In this document: one piece after another, positions 25,303-33,992 of the stretch
Position numbering within the stretch: position 1 is the first letter of the stretch
Layout: every line of letters begins with the position of its first letter
NCBI RefSeq assembly: GCF_001583695.1
Contig: NZ_LOBC01000013.1
Coordinates: forward strand, 1-64,000
Length of the DNA: 64,000 bases
Source of the DNA: Bacillus wiedmannii
GTDB taxonomy: Bacteria; Bacillota; Bacilli; Bacillales; Bacillaceae_G
Reading direction: 5' to 3'
The notes under the pieces: model-generated
Databases searched by the model: none
What the model saw: only the letters and a program-made list of their open reading frames with translations
What the model was told of the DNA's origin: nothing
Position numbers and translations under genes: made by a program

Positions 25303-27204
25303 ATGTGTGGTTTTGTAGGATGTTTATGTGAAAACCCTAGAGAGTTTTCAGAAACAGAAAAACATCAATTTGAAAATATGAACACGATGATTTTCCACCG
25401 CGGTCCAGATGACGAAGGATATTTTCGTGATGAACATGTACAATTTGGCTTCCGCCGTTTAAGCATCATTGACTTAGAGGCAGGACATCAGCCGCTAACT
25501 TATGAAAATGATCGATATGTAATTATTTTTAATGGTGAAATTTACAACTATGTAGAATTACGTGAAATGTTACTTGAAAAAGGTGCAACGTTTGCAACAC
25601 AATCTGATACAGAAGTTATCATTGCATTGTATGCACATATGAAAGAAAAATGTGTAGACTATCTTCGTGGTATGTTTGCATTTATGATTTGGGATCGTGA
25701 AGAGAAGAAACTTTTCGGTGCACGTGACCACTTCGGTATTAAACCTTTATACGTCGCACAACAAGGTGATACTACATTCTTCGCATCTGAGAAGAAAAGT
25801 ATTATGCATGTGATGGAAGATAAAGGCGTTAATCCAACGTCACTACAACATTACTTTACGTACCAATATGGTCCAGAGCCAGAAACATTAACAATTGATG
25901 TTAATAAAATCGAGCCTGGTCATTATTTCGTAAAAGAAATCGGTAAAGAGATGGAAATCCATCGCTACTGGAAACCTTATTTCAATGCTTCAAGCGCAAC
26001 GAAAGAGGAGCATATCCAAGCAATTCGTGATGTGTTATATGATTCAGTAAAAGTGCATATGCGCAGTGATGTACCAGTAGGTTCATTCTTATCTGGTGGT
26101 ATTGATTCATCTATTATCGCTTCTATCGCAAGAGAAATGAATCCAAATCTTTTAACATTCTCTATTGGTTTTGAACAACGTGGTTTCAGTGAAGTTGATG
26201 TTGCAAAAGAAACTGCTGAGAAATTAGGCGTTAAAAACCATAACGTATTCATTTCAGCGAAAGAGTTTATGGATGAGTTCCCAAAAATCATTTGGCATAT
26301 GGATGATCCTTTAGCAGATCCAGCAGCTGTACCATTGTACTTCGTTGCAAAAGAAGCACGTAAGCATGTAACAGTTGTTCTTTCAGGTGAAGGTGCAGAC
26401 GAGCTATTTGGTGGTTATAACATTTATCGTGAGCCAAACTCACTAAAAATGTTCTCTTACATTCCTAGCCCAGGTAAGAGCGTTCTAAAAGCATTAAGTG
26501 GTGCTCTTAAAGAAGGATTTAAAGGAAAGAGCTTCCTAGAGCGTGGATGTACGCCAATTGAAGAGCGTTACTATGGAAACGCGAAAATCTTCCGTGAAGA
26601 AGAGAAAGTTGAATTAATGAAGTATTACAATGAAAGTGTTAACTATATGGATATCACGAAACCATTGTATAACGAGATTAAAGATTATGATGATGTAAGC
26701 AAAATGCAGTACATTGACATGTTCACATGGTTACGCGGTGACATTTTATTAAAAGCTGATAAAATGACAATGGCAAACTCATTAGAACTTCGTGTACCGT
26801 TCTTAGATAAAGAAGTATTTGATGTTGCATCTAAAATTCCAACTGAATTTAAGATTGCTAACGGAACTACGAAAGCTATTTTACGTGAAGCGGCACGCGG
26901 AATCGTTCCAGATCACGTATTAGATCGTAAAAAACTTGGATTCCCAGTACCAATTCGTCACTGGTTAAAAGACGAAATGCATGATTGGGCTATCAATATT
27001 ATAAACGAGAGTAAAACAGAGCATTTAATCGACAAACAGTATGTATTAAACTTACTGGAAGCACATTGTGCAGATAAAGGCGATTATAGCCGTAAAATTT
27101 GGACTGTACTTGCGTTTATGGTATGGCACCAAATTTATGTTGAGCATAAATACGATACGAATAAGTTCCATGAAGAAACAAAACGTGCGTATAGCTTAGT
27201 TTAA
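25303..27204 (+). CDS. asnB: Asparagine synthetase (glutamine-hydrolysing)
   Basis: A 633-aa enzyme that makes asparagine from aspartate, ATP and glutamine. The N-terminal glutaminase domain begins with the nucleophile Cys2 (MCGFVGC) and has FHRGPDDEG and IFNGEIYNY. The synthetase domain holds the PP-loop SFLSGGIDSS (about residues 262-271) and VLSGEGADELFGGY. Length equals B. subtilis AsnB (632). The gene has its own terminator. Confidence 0.95.
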   Translation: MCGFVGCLCENPREFSETEKHQFENMNTMIFHRGPDDEGYFRDEHVQFGFRRLSIIDLEAGHQPLTYENDRYVIIFNGEIYNYVELREMLLEKGATFATQSDTEVIIALYAHMKEKCVDYLRGMFAFMIWDREEKKLFGARDHFGIKPLYVAQQGDTTFFASEKKSIMHVMEDKGVNPTSLQHYFTYQYGPEPETLTIDVNKIEPGHYFVKEIGKEMEIHRYWKPYFNASSATKEEHIQAIRDVLYDSVKVHMRSDVPVGSFLSGGIDSSIIASIAREMNPNLLTFSIGFEQRGFSEVDVAKETAEKLGVKNHNVFISAKEFMDEFPKIIWHMDDPLADPAAVPLYFVAKEARKHVTVVLSGEGADELFGGYNIYREPNSLKMFSYIPSPGKSVLKALSGALKEGFKGKSFLERGCTPIEERYYGNAKIFREEEKVELMKYYNESVNYMDITKPLYNEIKDYDDVSKMQYIDMFTWLRGDILLKADKMTMANSLELRVPFLDKEVFDVASKIPTEFKIANGTTKAILREAARGIVPDHVLDRKKLGFPVPIRHWLKDEMHDWAINIINESKTEHLIDKQYVLNLLEAHCADKGDYSRKIWTVLAFMVWHQIYVEHKYDTNKFHEETKRAYSLV

Positions 27205-27208
27205 TTAG

Positions 27209-27246
27209 AAAAACCTTAAGATCGCATACGGTCTTAAGGTTTTTTT
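27209..27246 (+). terminator. Terminator after asnB
   Basis: AAAAACCTTAAGA pairs with TCTTAAGGTTTTT. Confidence 0.93.
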
Positions 27247-27297
27247 CATAAATAGGAAGTATTATTGATACAATAATAGTAAAAGGATGGACAACAT

Positions 27298-27657
27298 ATG
27301 ATTACGTTTGAGAAAGTTACTGTAGAAAATGAAAGCGTTGTTAAAGAAATGTTTAAATCGCATAGTTTAGGTGAGAAAAAGGTAAAGTACTGTGTGAAAG
27401 TTGATGATACATATATTGGTGTAATAGATTATAGTGTTCAAGAGGAACGAGCTGTTTTATCACAGCTAATTATTCATTTTGATTACCAAGGTTACGGTTA
27501 TGGTGCAAATACGTATTTTACATTTGAAGAAATGATGAAACAAAGAAATGTGAAAGAAATAAAAGTGCTACAAGAGGAATTAACAGAAAAGGCGAAGTCT
27601 TTCATAGAGAGTTTTGGTTTTACTTCAGAAGATGAAGAGTATGTAAAGAAAATATAA
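27298..27657 (+). CDS. Small GNAT-like acetyltransferase
   Basis: A 119-aa protein that appears to be a reduced GNAT domain: LSQLIIHFDYQGYGYGANTYF resembles motif A with the acetyl-CoA loop Q-G-Y-G-Y-G (about residues 62-67) and the ending SFIESFGFTSEDEEYV resembles motif B. The family is normally 140-160 aa, so the N-terminal strand-helix unit is short. Catalytic activity is unproven. ATG follows AAAGGATGG. Confidence 0.7.
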   Translation: MITFEKVTVENESVVKEMFKSHSLGEKKVKYCVKVDDTYIGVIDYSVQEERAVLSQLIIHFDYQGYGYGANTYFTFEEMMKQRNVKEIKVLQEELTEKAKSFIESFGFTSEDEEYVKKI

Positions 27658-27702
27658 CGATGATTACTTATGCGATAAAATAAATATAAGGCAGGTGGAT
27701 GT

Positions 27703-28038
27703 ATGACGATGACTTCTGGTCTTGTATTAATTGGAGGGTGCTTTATAGTAGCAGAATTATGTCATATACTCATTCGGAAAAGAATGAGTAAGAAAAAAAA
27801 GCCGTATGAATTACAATACGTCCCTGTCTTTTTCATTATGTTTTGTATGCTAAGTACATTACAAAATCTAATGAACTTTCCACCACTTGTGAATGTTTTT
27901 TTAAAGTTCGGTTTACTTTATAGTGGTGCTGGAATAACACTTTTATTTATTTTATTTTGCATACGTTATGTTCACTATCAATCGTATATATTTATTTTAA
28001 ATTGGTTAAAGCAAGATGATAGAAACCGCCTTACATAA
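27703..28038 (+). CDS. Small membrane protein of unknown function
   Basis: 111 aa with three predicted transmembrane segments (about 5-22, 41-58 with a Met/Leu-rich PVFFIMFCMLSTLQ, and 66-87 LLYSGAGITLLFILFCI) and Lys/Arg-rich loops placing the second loop inside. I do not recognise the family. It starts at ATG 27703 after GGCAGGTGG. The last codons form the left arm of the terminator. It lies 45 bp after the small GNAT gene and is probably cotranscribed. Confidence 0.65.
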   Translation: MTMTSGLVLIGGCFIVAELCHILIRKRMSKKKKPYELQYVPVFFIMFCMLSTLQNLMNFPPLVNVFLKFGLLYSGAGITLLFILFCIRYVHYQSYIFILNWLKQDDRNRLT

Positions 28039-28051
28039 GGCGGTTTTTTTA
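28022..28051 (+). terminator. Terminator overlapping end of membrane protein gene
   Basis: AAACCGCCTTA pairs with AAGGCGGTTT, loop CAT, T-run. Confidence 0.92.
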
Positions 28052-28139
28052 TTTGTAATTGTAACAGAACTTGTACATTTCACATAAAATAGGACGAGTA
28101 GCAATGCAAACATATTACAAGAAAGGGGCGGGCAATAAA

Positions 28140-29126
28140 ATGAAACTTGTTATAGACGCAGGGCACGGTGGATATGATTCTGGTGCTGTTGGTAATGGTT
28201 TAGTAGAAAAAAACTTAACACTTCAAATTGCTAGACGCGTTCGAGACATTTTAACGGTAAATTACCCAATTACAATTAAAATGACACGTGATAGTGATGT
28301 GTTTATTTCTTTATCGGAACGTGCTAATATTGCCAATGCTTTTGGTGCGGATTATTTTATTTCATTTCATATTAATAGCGGCGGGGGTACAGGTTTTGAA
28401 AGCTATATTTATAATGCGTTATCCAACAGCAGCACTGCATATGCAAAGCAACAAAAGATGCATACAGCAGTAAATCCTGTATTAACAAAATACGGTCTTC
28501 GTGATCGAGGAGCAAAAAAAGAAAATTATGCGGTATTAAGAGAAACCGCAATGGATGCAATTTTAACTGAGACTGCCTTTATTGATACAACGTTTGATGC
28601 AAATTTATTAAAAAATCCACAATTTATTGAAGATCTAAGTCAAGCGTATGCGAATGGAATAGCGGCTATTTTTGGAGTAGCTCCAAATCCACAACCTCCT
28701 AACCCACAACCGACACCTCAAACGAAGGGAATCGCTTATATCCTTGGGAAAAATGTAAATTTAAGAAATGGTCCATCAACTTCTTCCTCAGTTATTCGTC
28801 AATTAAATTCTCCAGAATCTTACGTTGTATATCAGGAAAGTAACGGATGGTTAGATTTGGGGAATGGACAATGGGTGTATAATGATCCTTCTTACATTAA
28901 TTTTGTAAAGACAAGTAATAGTGATGGAAGTCCGATTGGGGTTGCATATATACAAGGGATGAATGTAAATTTAAGAAGTGGTCCATCAACTACATCTGCA
29001 GTTATCCGCCAATTAAATTCTCCAGAATCTTATTTAGTATATATAAATGAAAATGGTTGGTTAAACCTTGGTGGAAATCAGTGGGTATATAATGATCCAT
29101 CGTATATTAAATATACTCAATATTAG
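28140..29126 (+). CDS. N-acetylmuramoyl-L-alanine amidase with two SH3b repeats
   Basis: A 328-aa peptidoglycan hydrolase cutting the MurNAc-L-Ala bond. The Amidase_3 domain (about 1-178) has zinc ligands in IDAGHGGYDSG (His), the Glu of LVEKNLT, the His in FISFHINS, and catalytic Glu in ILTETAFID. A proline-rich linker (NPQPPNPQPTPQ) leads to two near-identical bacterial SH3 repeats (about 202-258 and 271-328; each has NVNLRxGPST, SVIRQLNSPESY and QWVYNDPSYI). No signal peptide: like CwlC, it may act on the mother cell wall or after lysis. ATG 28140 follows AAAGGGGCGGG. Confidence 0.92.
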   Translation: MKLVIDAGHGGYDSGAVGNGLVEKNLTLQIARRVRDILTVNYPITIKMTRDSDVFISLSERANIANAFGADYFISFHINSGGGTGFESYIYNALSNSSTAYAKQQKMHTAVNPVLTKYGLRDRGAKKENYAVLRETAMDAILTETAFIDTTFDANLLKNPQFIEDLSQAYANGIAAIFGVAPNPQPPNPQPTPQTKGIAYILGKNVNLRNGPSTSSSVIRQLNSPESYVVYQESNGWLDLGNGQWVYNDPSYINFVKTSNSDGSPIGVAYIQGMNVNLRSGPSTTSAVIRQLNSPESYLVYINENGWLNLGGNQWVYNDPSYIKYTQY

Positions 29127-29151
29127 GAATTAAAATGATAATGCAATATGG

Positions 29152-29190
29152 ATGCGTATCTTTGTTATGTATAACAAGGGTACGCATTTT
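29152..29190 (+). terminator. Imperfect terminator after amidase
   Basis: ATGCGTA...TTGTTAT pairs with ATAACAA...TACGCAT, followed by a short T-run. Confidence 0.65.
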
Positions 29191-29296
29191 AATAACAACA
29201 TTTATTTTCATACTTATGCACTATGTTTTAAAAAGAAACATTAGAAAAGCGGATAGAATCTAAATAGTATATATTAAAAAAGTTTTCTGATATACA

Positions 29297-29325
29297 TTGA
29301 CAATATATGTAGGATACATTAATCT
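29297..29325 (+). promoter_or_regulatory. Promoter of siderophore-binding lipoprotein gene
   Basis: TTGACA (29297-29302), 17 bases, TAATCT (29320-29325). Confidence 0.65.
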
Positions 29326-29331
29326 TTAATT

Positions 29332-29350
29332 GTTAATGATAATCGATTTC
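29332..29350. promoter_or_regulatory. Fur box
   Basis: GTTAATGATAATCGATTTC matches 15 of the 19 positions of the classical Fur box GATAATGATAATCATTATC. It lies just downstream of the -10 box, where bound Fur-Fe would block transcription. Confidence 0.75.
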
Positions 29351-29365
29351 ATCTAGGGAGGACAT

Positions 29366-30328
29366 ATGATACATACTAAAAAACTAATTATGTTCTGCAT
29401 TATGATACTCATGGTTGTAATTGCAGGATGTAGTAAAGAAGAGAAAAAGGAAAATGATATATCAGCGAAAGCAAAAGATTCATATACGGTAAAGCATGCA
29501 ATGGGCGAAACGACAGTAAATGGTACACCAAAAAGAGTTGTTGTTTTAACGAATGAGGGTGCTGAGGCACTTTTAACTGTTGGAGTAACGCCAGTTGGAA
29601 CGACAAAACCACGAGCTGGGGATGAATGGTATCCTCATTTAGCGAATGAGTTAAAAGATACGAAAGTAGTAGGAACTGAGCGTGACATTAATTTAGAGGC
29701 AGTAATGAAGCTTCAGCCGGATTTAATTATTGGTAATAAAATGCGTCACGAAAAAATATACGAGCAGTTAAAAGAAATCGCGCCAACAGTATATGCTGAA
29801 ACATTGCGCGGTGATTGGAAAGAAAACTTTACGCTTTATACAAAAGCTGTAAATAAAGAAAAAGAAGGGCAAAATGCTCTTAATGATTATAAAAAGCGTA
29901 TTGCAGGAATAAAAGAACAATTAGGTGATAAAATTAACTCTAAAGTTTCAATTATTCGCTTCGTCCCAGGTGATGTTCGTATTTATCAAAAAAATTCATT
30001 CTCAGGCGTTGTATTAAATGATATTGGATTTAAACGACCACCACTACAAGATAAAGATGAATTTGCGATAAAAGGAATTACAAAAGAACAAATTCCAAAT
30101 ATGGACGGGGACTACTTATTCTATTTCACATCTGATAAAGATGCGGATAAGAATAATGAAGGAAACACGTTAGCGAAAGAATGGACAGAAGATCCGCTCT
30201 TTAAGCAGTTACAGGCTTCTAAAGATAATAAAGTATTCGAAGTAGATGAAGTGATTTGGAATACAGCAGGTGGTATTGTAGCTGCAAACCTTATGTTAGA
30301 TGATATTGAAAAATATTTTCTAAAGTAA
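29366..30328 (+). CDS. Iron-siderophore ABC transporter substrate-binding lipoprotein
   Basis: A 320-aa class III periplasmic-type binding protein. The lipobox is IAGC (Cys21). After a charged linker it has the FecB/FhuD-like fold: PKRVVVLTNEGAEALLTVG begins the N-lobe, NLEAVMKLQPDLIIG and VFEVDEVIWNTAGG are typical. The closest remembered relative is YfiY of B. cereus, which binds hydroxamate/citrate siderophores such as schizokinen; the ligand here is inferred. No permease or ATPase is next to it, so it must share those of another locus. The Fur box indicates iron repression. Confidence 0.87.
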   Translation: MIHTKKLIMFCIMILMVVIAGCSKEEKKENDISAKAKDSYTVKHAMGETTVNGTPKRVVVLTNEGAEALLTVGVTPVGTTKPRAGDEWYPHLANELKDTKVVGTERDINLEAVMKLQPDLIIGNKMRHEKIYEQLKEIAPTVYAETLRGDWKENFTLYTKAVNKEKEGQNALNDYKKRIAGIKEQLGDKINSKVSIIRFVPGDVRIYQKNSFSGVVLNDIGFKRPPLQDKDEFAIKGITKEQIPNMDGDYLFYFTSDKDADKNNEGNTLAKEWTEDPLFKQLQASKDNKVFEVDEVIWNTAGGIVAANLMLDDIEKYFLK

Positions 30329-30339
30329 ATGAATGGTCG

Positions 30340-30373
30340 AGTACATCACTTTAAATGGGTGATGTACTTTTTT
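30340..30373 (+). terminator. Terminator after binding lipoprotein
   Basis: GTACATCACTT pairs with GGTGATGTAC, T-run. Confidence 0.88.
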
Positions 30374-30459
30374 ATTTGTGAAAATACAGAAAATTCCTTC
30401 TTTTGAGTGTGGATAAGTTGTACAATTAAACCAATTATGGAATAAAGGAGTGGGAATGA

Positions 30460-31335
30460 ATGAAAGCTACTCATAAAGATTGGATTTTGTTTAACGGAAG
30501 AATTGTAAATACGAAGGAAGAACAGCCGATGATTCCATTAGAGGAGAGAGGCTTTCAATTTGGTGATGGTATATACGAGGTATTTAGACTATATGATGGG
30601 AAGCCACATTTATTAGATTTACATTTAGAACGATTCTTTAATTCTATGGAAGAAATAAAACTAATTCCACCGTTTACTAAGGAAGAGTTAGTGGAAGAGT
30701 TGCATCAAATGATTGAAAAAAATCGATTTCAAGAAGACGGGAATGTATATTTGCAAATATCAAGAGGTGCTCAAGCACGTAATCATGTATATGAGTCAAA
30801 TATGCAACCAACATATTTTGCAAATATTGTTTCATTTCCAAGACCAATTGCTGCTATGGAACGAGGAATAAAAGTTACTGTAGAAGAGGATATACGGTGG
30901 AAGTTCTGTCATATAAAATCTTTAAATCTGCTCCCTAATATTATGATTAAAAATAAAATAAACGAACAAGGCTATCAAGAAGCGATATTAGTACGAGATG
31001 GAATTGTAACTGAAGGGTGTCATTCGAATTTCTTTATGGTGAAAAATAATAGATTGATTACACATCCTACTGATAATTTCATTCTACACGGCATTACACG
31101 TCACTACGTTATTACATTAGCGAAAGAGTTACATATTGAAGTAGAAGAACGAGAATTTTCGCTACAAGAAGTATATGAGGCTGAGGAGTGTTTCTTTACA
31201 GCGACACCACTTGAAATATTCCCAGTCGTTCAAATTGGTGATGAACAGTTTGGAACCGGCGAAAGAGGACCAATTACAAAAAAACTCCAAGTTGCGTATG
31301 AAGAAAGTATTAGTTTGTTTAAAGTTACGAATTAA
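30460..31335 (+). CDS. dat: D-amino acid aminotransferase
   Basis: A 291-aa fold-type IV PLP enzyme that transaminates D-alanine and 2-oxoglutarate to D-glutamate and pyruvate. PLP Lys is in WKFCHIKSLNLLPN (about residue 151, IKSLN); ERGFQFGDGIYEVFR marks the N-domain; EGCHSNFF is the conserved Glu-x-x-x-SN. The C-terminal FFTATPLEIFPV holds the phosphate-binding T-x-T-P. Supplies D-Glu for peptidoglycan. 291 aa versus 283 in thermophilic Bacillus Dat. Branched-chain aminotransferase is a less likely alternative. Own terminator. Confidence 0.9.
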   Translation: MKATHKDWILFNGRIVNTKEEQPMIPLEERGFQFGDGIYEVFRLYDGKPHLLDLHLERFFNSMEEIKLIPPFTKEELVEELHQMIEKNRFQEDGNVYLQISRGAQARNHVYESNMQPTYFANIVSFPRPIAAMERGIKVTVEEDIRWKFCHIKSLNLLPNIMIKNKINEQGYQEAILVRDGIVTEGCHSNFFMVKNNRLITHPTDNFILHGITRHYVITLAKELHIEVEEREFSLQEVYEAEECFFTATPLEIFPVVQIGDEQFGTGERGPITKKLQVAYEESISLFKVTN

Positions 31336-31343
31336 TATTGAGG

Positions 31344-31373
31344 AAAAAAGCTGGTACTCCCCCAGCTTTTTTT
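31344..31373 (+). terminator. Terminator after dat
   Basis: AAAAAAGCTGG-TACTCC-CCCAGCTTTTTT. Confidence 0.92.
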
Positions 31374-31433
31374 CATGATATAATTCAAGCATAGGACAAG
31401 TTTTGAAAACGCTGTAAAAAGGGGATTTAATGT

Positions 31434-32081
31434 ATGAATTATGAAGATTTTAAAGAAGTAATTCACGGTAGAAGAAGTGTTAGAAAGTTTACAGAACAAG
31501 AAGTATCCACTAGTGATATAAAAGAAATTATTGATTGTGCTCGTTATGCACCGAGTGATACGAACTCACAAACGTGGGAATTCTTGGTCATTATGAACCG
31601 AGAGAAAATTAAAGAAATTGAACAAATGACATGGGATGCATTACATAAACTTGCGGCAAAAGCGGCAGAAAACGGAGAAGAGAAAGCAGGGAAATTACTT
31701 ACACGTTCTTTCGGACCATATGCAACAGCTTTCTCGGAGGCGCCAGTATTAATCGTATGTTTGGCCACACCATATGAATCAAAGTTTCGTGAAAAGATTT
31801 TTGATCCAATTGCTTTTGTTCCAGATTCAGTTTGGGAAGAAGAAGGAATTAAGAGTAGCTGTTTAGCGGCACAAAACTTAATGTTGGCTGCACATGCGAA
31901 GGGGCTTGGTACTTGCCCGATGACAGGGCCGGTATTGTTAGCTCAAGATGAACTACGACAATATTTACAAATTGAGCCTGAAAAACAAATAAATATGGTT
32001 ATTTCACTCGGTTTTCCAAAAGATAAGCCTAAGAAACTTCCAAGAAAAGAAGTAGATGAGATTACAACATTTGTTTTTTAA
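31434..32081 (+). CDS. Nitroreductase family flavoprotein
   Basis: A 215-aa FMN-dependent oxidoreductase. The N-terminal HGRRSVRKFTEQEV (RRSxR FMN-binding), the CARYAPSDTNSQTWEF motif, and the C-terminal GLGTCPMTGP and MVISLGFPKDKPKKLPRK (basic tail contacting FMN) are all present. Homodimeric in the family; reduces nitro compounds, quinones or flavins with NAD(P)H. The natural substrate is unknown. ATG after AAAAAGGGG. Confidence 0.9.
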   Translation: MNYEDFKEVIHGRRSVRKFTEQEVSTSDIKEIIDCARYAPSDTNSQTWEFLVIMNREKIKEIEQMTWDALHKLAAKAAENGEEKAGKLLTRSFGPYATAFSEAPVLIVCLATPYESKFREKIFDPIAFVPDSVWEEEGIKSSCLAAQNLMLAAHAKGLGTCPMTGPVLLAQDELRQYLQIEPEKQINMVISLGFPKDKPKKLPRKEVDEITTFVF

Positions 32082-32089
32082 AGCCTAAA

Positions 32090-32124
32090 ATAAAAAGACA
32101 TTGAATGAACAATGTCTTTTTATT
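32090..32124 (+). terminator. Terminator after nitroreductase
   Basis: AAAAGACATTG pairs with CAATGTCTTTT, T-run. Confidence 0.92.
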
Positions 32125-32340
32125 TTGGACAGGTATGTAATTCATCTGTTGGGCTAAAATGATAGAGAAGAGGGAATTACTATTTATTTCATAAAAAAAA
32201 TTAATGTTCTATTAAGGAAAATATGATACATTAATCGTGAGCAAGATTCTATTTGTTCATGAAAGTTTTAAAATTAGTTTTAAAATTTAAAAGTTATTTT
32301 TGTATAATAAATTATAATGAAATGACAGGGGGGATGAATT

Positions 32341-32829
32341 TTGAAAAAATTCATAATCACTGGATTGTCTGTATTGTTATTAGCCGGTTGCGGTGCTCCG
32401 CAGGAAAAAGAGGATGCGCAATCAAAGCAGGAAGAAAAAGTTGTAAATGCAAGTAATGAGAATATAGTTGTATTTCCTGAAGGAGCAGTGCCAGTTGGAG
32501 AAGGAAAAGTAAAAGTCATTACACCAGACGGTACTTCTGAAAATGGTAATATACCGGCTGTATTCATCAAAAAGGATACTTTAATTCAGCAAGTTGAATT
32601 AGAGCTTTCTAATTTTCAAAACGATAAAGAAACATTTATATTTGTAGATCAAGTATATGCAGATAAACATCAAGTCACTAGTACAACACAGACAACAGTA
32701 CAATTAAAAGAAAAGACGCTTGAGACAGGTAATCATACGGTTACTGCAGTTCAGTATGAAAACAATGACCCGAAAGGAAAGGTTATTAGTTTTAATCAAG
32801 CAACATTTGAGACAAAGCCTGCGTCTTAA
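32341..32829 (+). CDS. Lipoprotein of unknown function
   Basis: 162 aa. The signal peptide ends in a clear lipobox LLAGC (Cys17). The mature N-terminus is a charged linker (QEKEDAQSKQEEK) followed by a beta-rich domain (about 40-155) without motifs I recognise; it may be an immunoglobulin-like fold (alternating hydrophobics, ...TVTAVQYENNDP near the end). Starts at TTG 32341 after AGGGGGGAT. Single gene with a terminator. Function not assigned. Confidence 0.75.
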   Translation: MKKFIITGLSVLLLAGCGAPQEKEDAQSKQEEKVVNASNENIVVFPEGAVPVGEGKVKVITPDGTSENGNIPAVFIKKDTLIQQVELELSNFQNDKETFIFVDQVYADKHQVTSTTQTTVQLKEKTLETGNHTVTAVQYENNDPKGKVISFNQATFETKPAS

Positions 32830-32835
32830 GAAGAA

Positions 32836-32874
32836 TAAAAAGTACATTACTCAAAAAAGTAGTGTGCTTTTTTA
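32836..32874 (+). terminator. Terminator after lipoprotein gene
   Basis: AAAAGTACATTACT pairs with AGTAGTGTGCTTTT (G-T pairs), T-run. Confidence 0.8.
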
Positions 32875-32895
32875 TTTGGACTAGAGTGTGCAAGA

Positions 32896-33162
32896 GTGAA
32901 TAACTTGTTTCGTTTTCTAATACGATTAAATAGGAAGAAATCACTTGTTACTACTATGACAGAGAAAGAGGTTGAAGATGTGAATCGGTGTATTCGTATC
33001 GTCTTGATTAGTATAATGATGGCAGTAATTTGGTTTACGATACAAGAGGTGATTCAAATTACGTTTAATTACCAAATTCATGACTTAGTAATAGGATCTA
33101 GTTGTTTTACCATTGAGTATCTATTATATCCCTCATTAATGGGCAGTAAGACCTCGCCTTAA
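32896..33162 (+). CDS. Small membrane protein, C-terminus formed by a repeat
   Basis: 88 aa, start GTG 32896 with a weak ribosome site (AAGAG); ATG 32956 is an alternative. It has a basic N-terminus (FLIRLNRKK), a polar segment with TEKEVEDVNRCIR, and two hydrophobic stretches (about 33-51 and 65-78). I do not recognise the family. The last seven codons (ending GSKTSP) are part of the bcr-type repeat at 33141, so the repeat probably inserted into or replaced the 3' end of an older gene. Coding status is moderately supported. Confidence 0.5.
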   Translation: MNNLFRFLIRLNRKKSLVTTMTEKEVEDVNRCIRIVLISIMMAVIWFTIQEVIQITFNYQIHDLVIGSSCFTIEYLLYPSLMGSKTSP

Positions 33163-33272
33163 ACTCGGTATATGTGAGGAGATTAGGTGGGAGATCAACT
33201 GTCCGATTGGTTTAACTAATAATCATTGGAGATGAACAAACTCTCCAATGATTAAAGTTTCACTTTATGATA
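33141..33272 (+). repeat. Dispersed bcr-type repeat, copy B
   Basis: Left arm GGGCAGT...CTCGCCT (33141-33158) faces AGGTGGGAG (33185-33193) and ACTGTCCG (33198-33205). The second hairpin is AATCATTGGAG (33221-33231) with CTCCAATGATT (33243-33253), followed by AAAGTTTCACTTTATG. Between copy A and B both arms of the second hairpin change together (GTGGGG/CCCCAC against TTGGAG/CTCCAA), so base-pairing is kept. Confidence 0.85.
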
Positions 33273-33403
33273 AACTCGAATTAAGGTAAGTTTTACAAGA
33301 AAAATGTAGGTATTTCATTTGAAATGTCGAATAGTACATACGATGTCGTAATAACAAATTTTCTATTGTTTACTGTGAAACAGAAGAAGGAGAGATAGTA
33401 GTT

Positions 33404-33952
33404 ATGAAACGAGCTCTTATTAATATTGATTATACATATGATTTTGTAGCGGAAAAAGGTGCTTTAACTTGCGGAAAACCAGGTCAAGAAATTGAGAAGG
33501 AAATTGTACATATAACGACGCAATATATTGAAAATGGAGATTACGTTGTCTTTGCGATTGATAAACATGAAAAAAATGATGTATATCATCCAGAATCAAA
33601 GTTATTCCCGCCTCATAATATAGCTGGCACAAATGGAAGAGATTTGTTTGGTGAATTACAAGAGGTATACGAAACATATAAAAATGCAGAGAATGTATAT
33701 TATATGGATAAAACACGATATAGTGCATTTGCAGGAACAGGTTTAGAGATGAAGTTACGAGAAAGAGGAATAGAAGAAGTACATCTTGTAGGTGTTTGTA
33801 CTGATATTTGTGTTCTTCACACAGCAGTAGATGCTTATAATAAAGGATTTAAAATTGTAGTTTATGAAAAGGCGGTTGCATCTTTTAATGCGCAAGGACA
33901 TGAATTTGCACTTGGACATTTTAAGTCATGCTTACATGCAGAAGTGAAGTGA
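33404..33952 (+). CDS. pncA: Nicotinamidase (isochorismatase family)
   Basis: A 182-aa cysteine hydrolase turning nicotinamide into nicotinate for NAD salvage. Catalytic Asp9 (LINIDYTYDF), a metal-binding segment around VVFAIDKHEKNDVYHPES with D-x-H-x-x-x-D, Lys in YMDKTRYSAFAGTG, and catalytic Cys in VGVCTDICVLH (about residue 136) are present. Nearly the same motifs are found in B. subtilis YueJ/PncA. ATG follows AAGGAGAG. The window's last gene is YueI-like, but 30 kb away. Confidence 0.93.
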   Translation: MKRALINIDYTYDFVAEKGALTCGKPGQEIEKEIVHITTQYIENGDYVVFAIDKHEKNDVYHPESKLFPPHNIAGTNGRDLFGELQEVYETYKNAENVYYMDKTRYSAFAGTGLEMKLRERGIEEVHLVGVCTDICVLHTAVDAYNKGFKIVVYEKAVASFNAQGHEFALGHFKSCLHAEVK

Positions 33953-33955
33953 AGT

Positions 33956-33990
33956 GAAAAAAGAGGCCTTTAAAAAAGGTCTCTTTTTTC
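33956..33990. terminator. Bidirectional terminator pncA / Nudix gene
   Basis: GAAAAAAGAGGCCTTT pairs with AAAGGTCTCTTTTTTC. Confidence 0.92.
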
Positions 33991-33992
33991 GT

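Noticed and set aside
32253..32456. Frame encoding 67 aa upstream of the lipoprotein
   Set aside because: It overlaps the clear signal peptide and lipobox of the gene starting at TTG 32341, and the ribosome site belongs to the latter.
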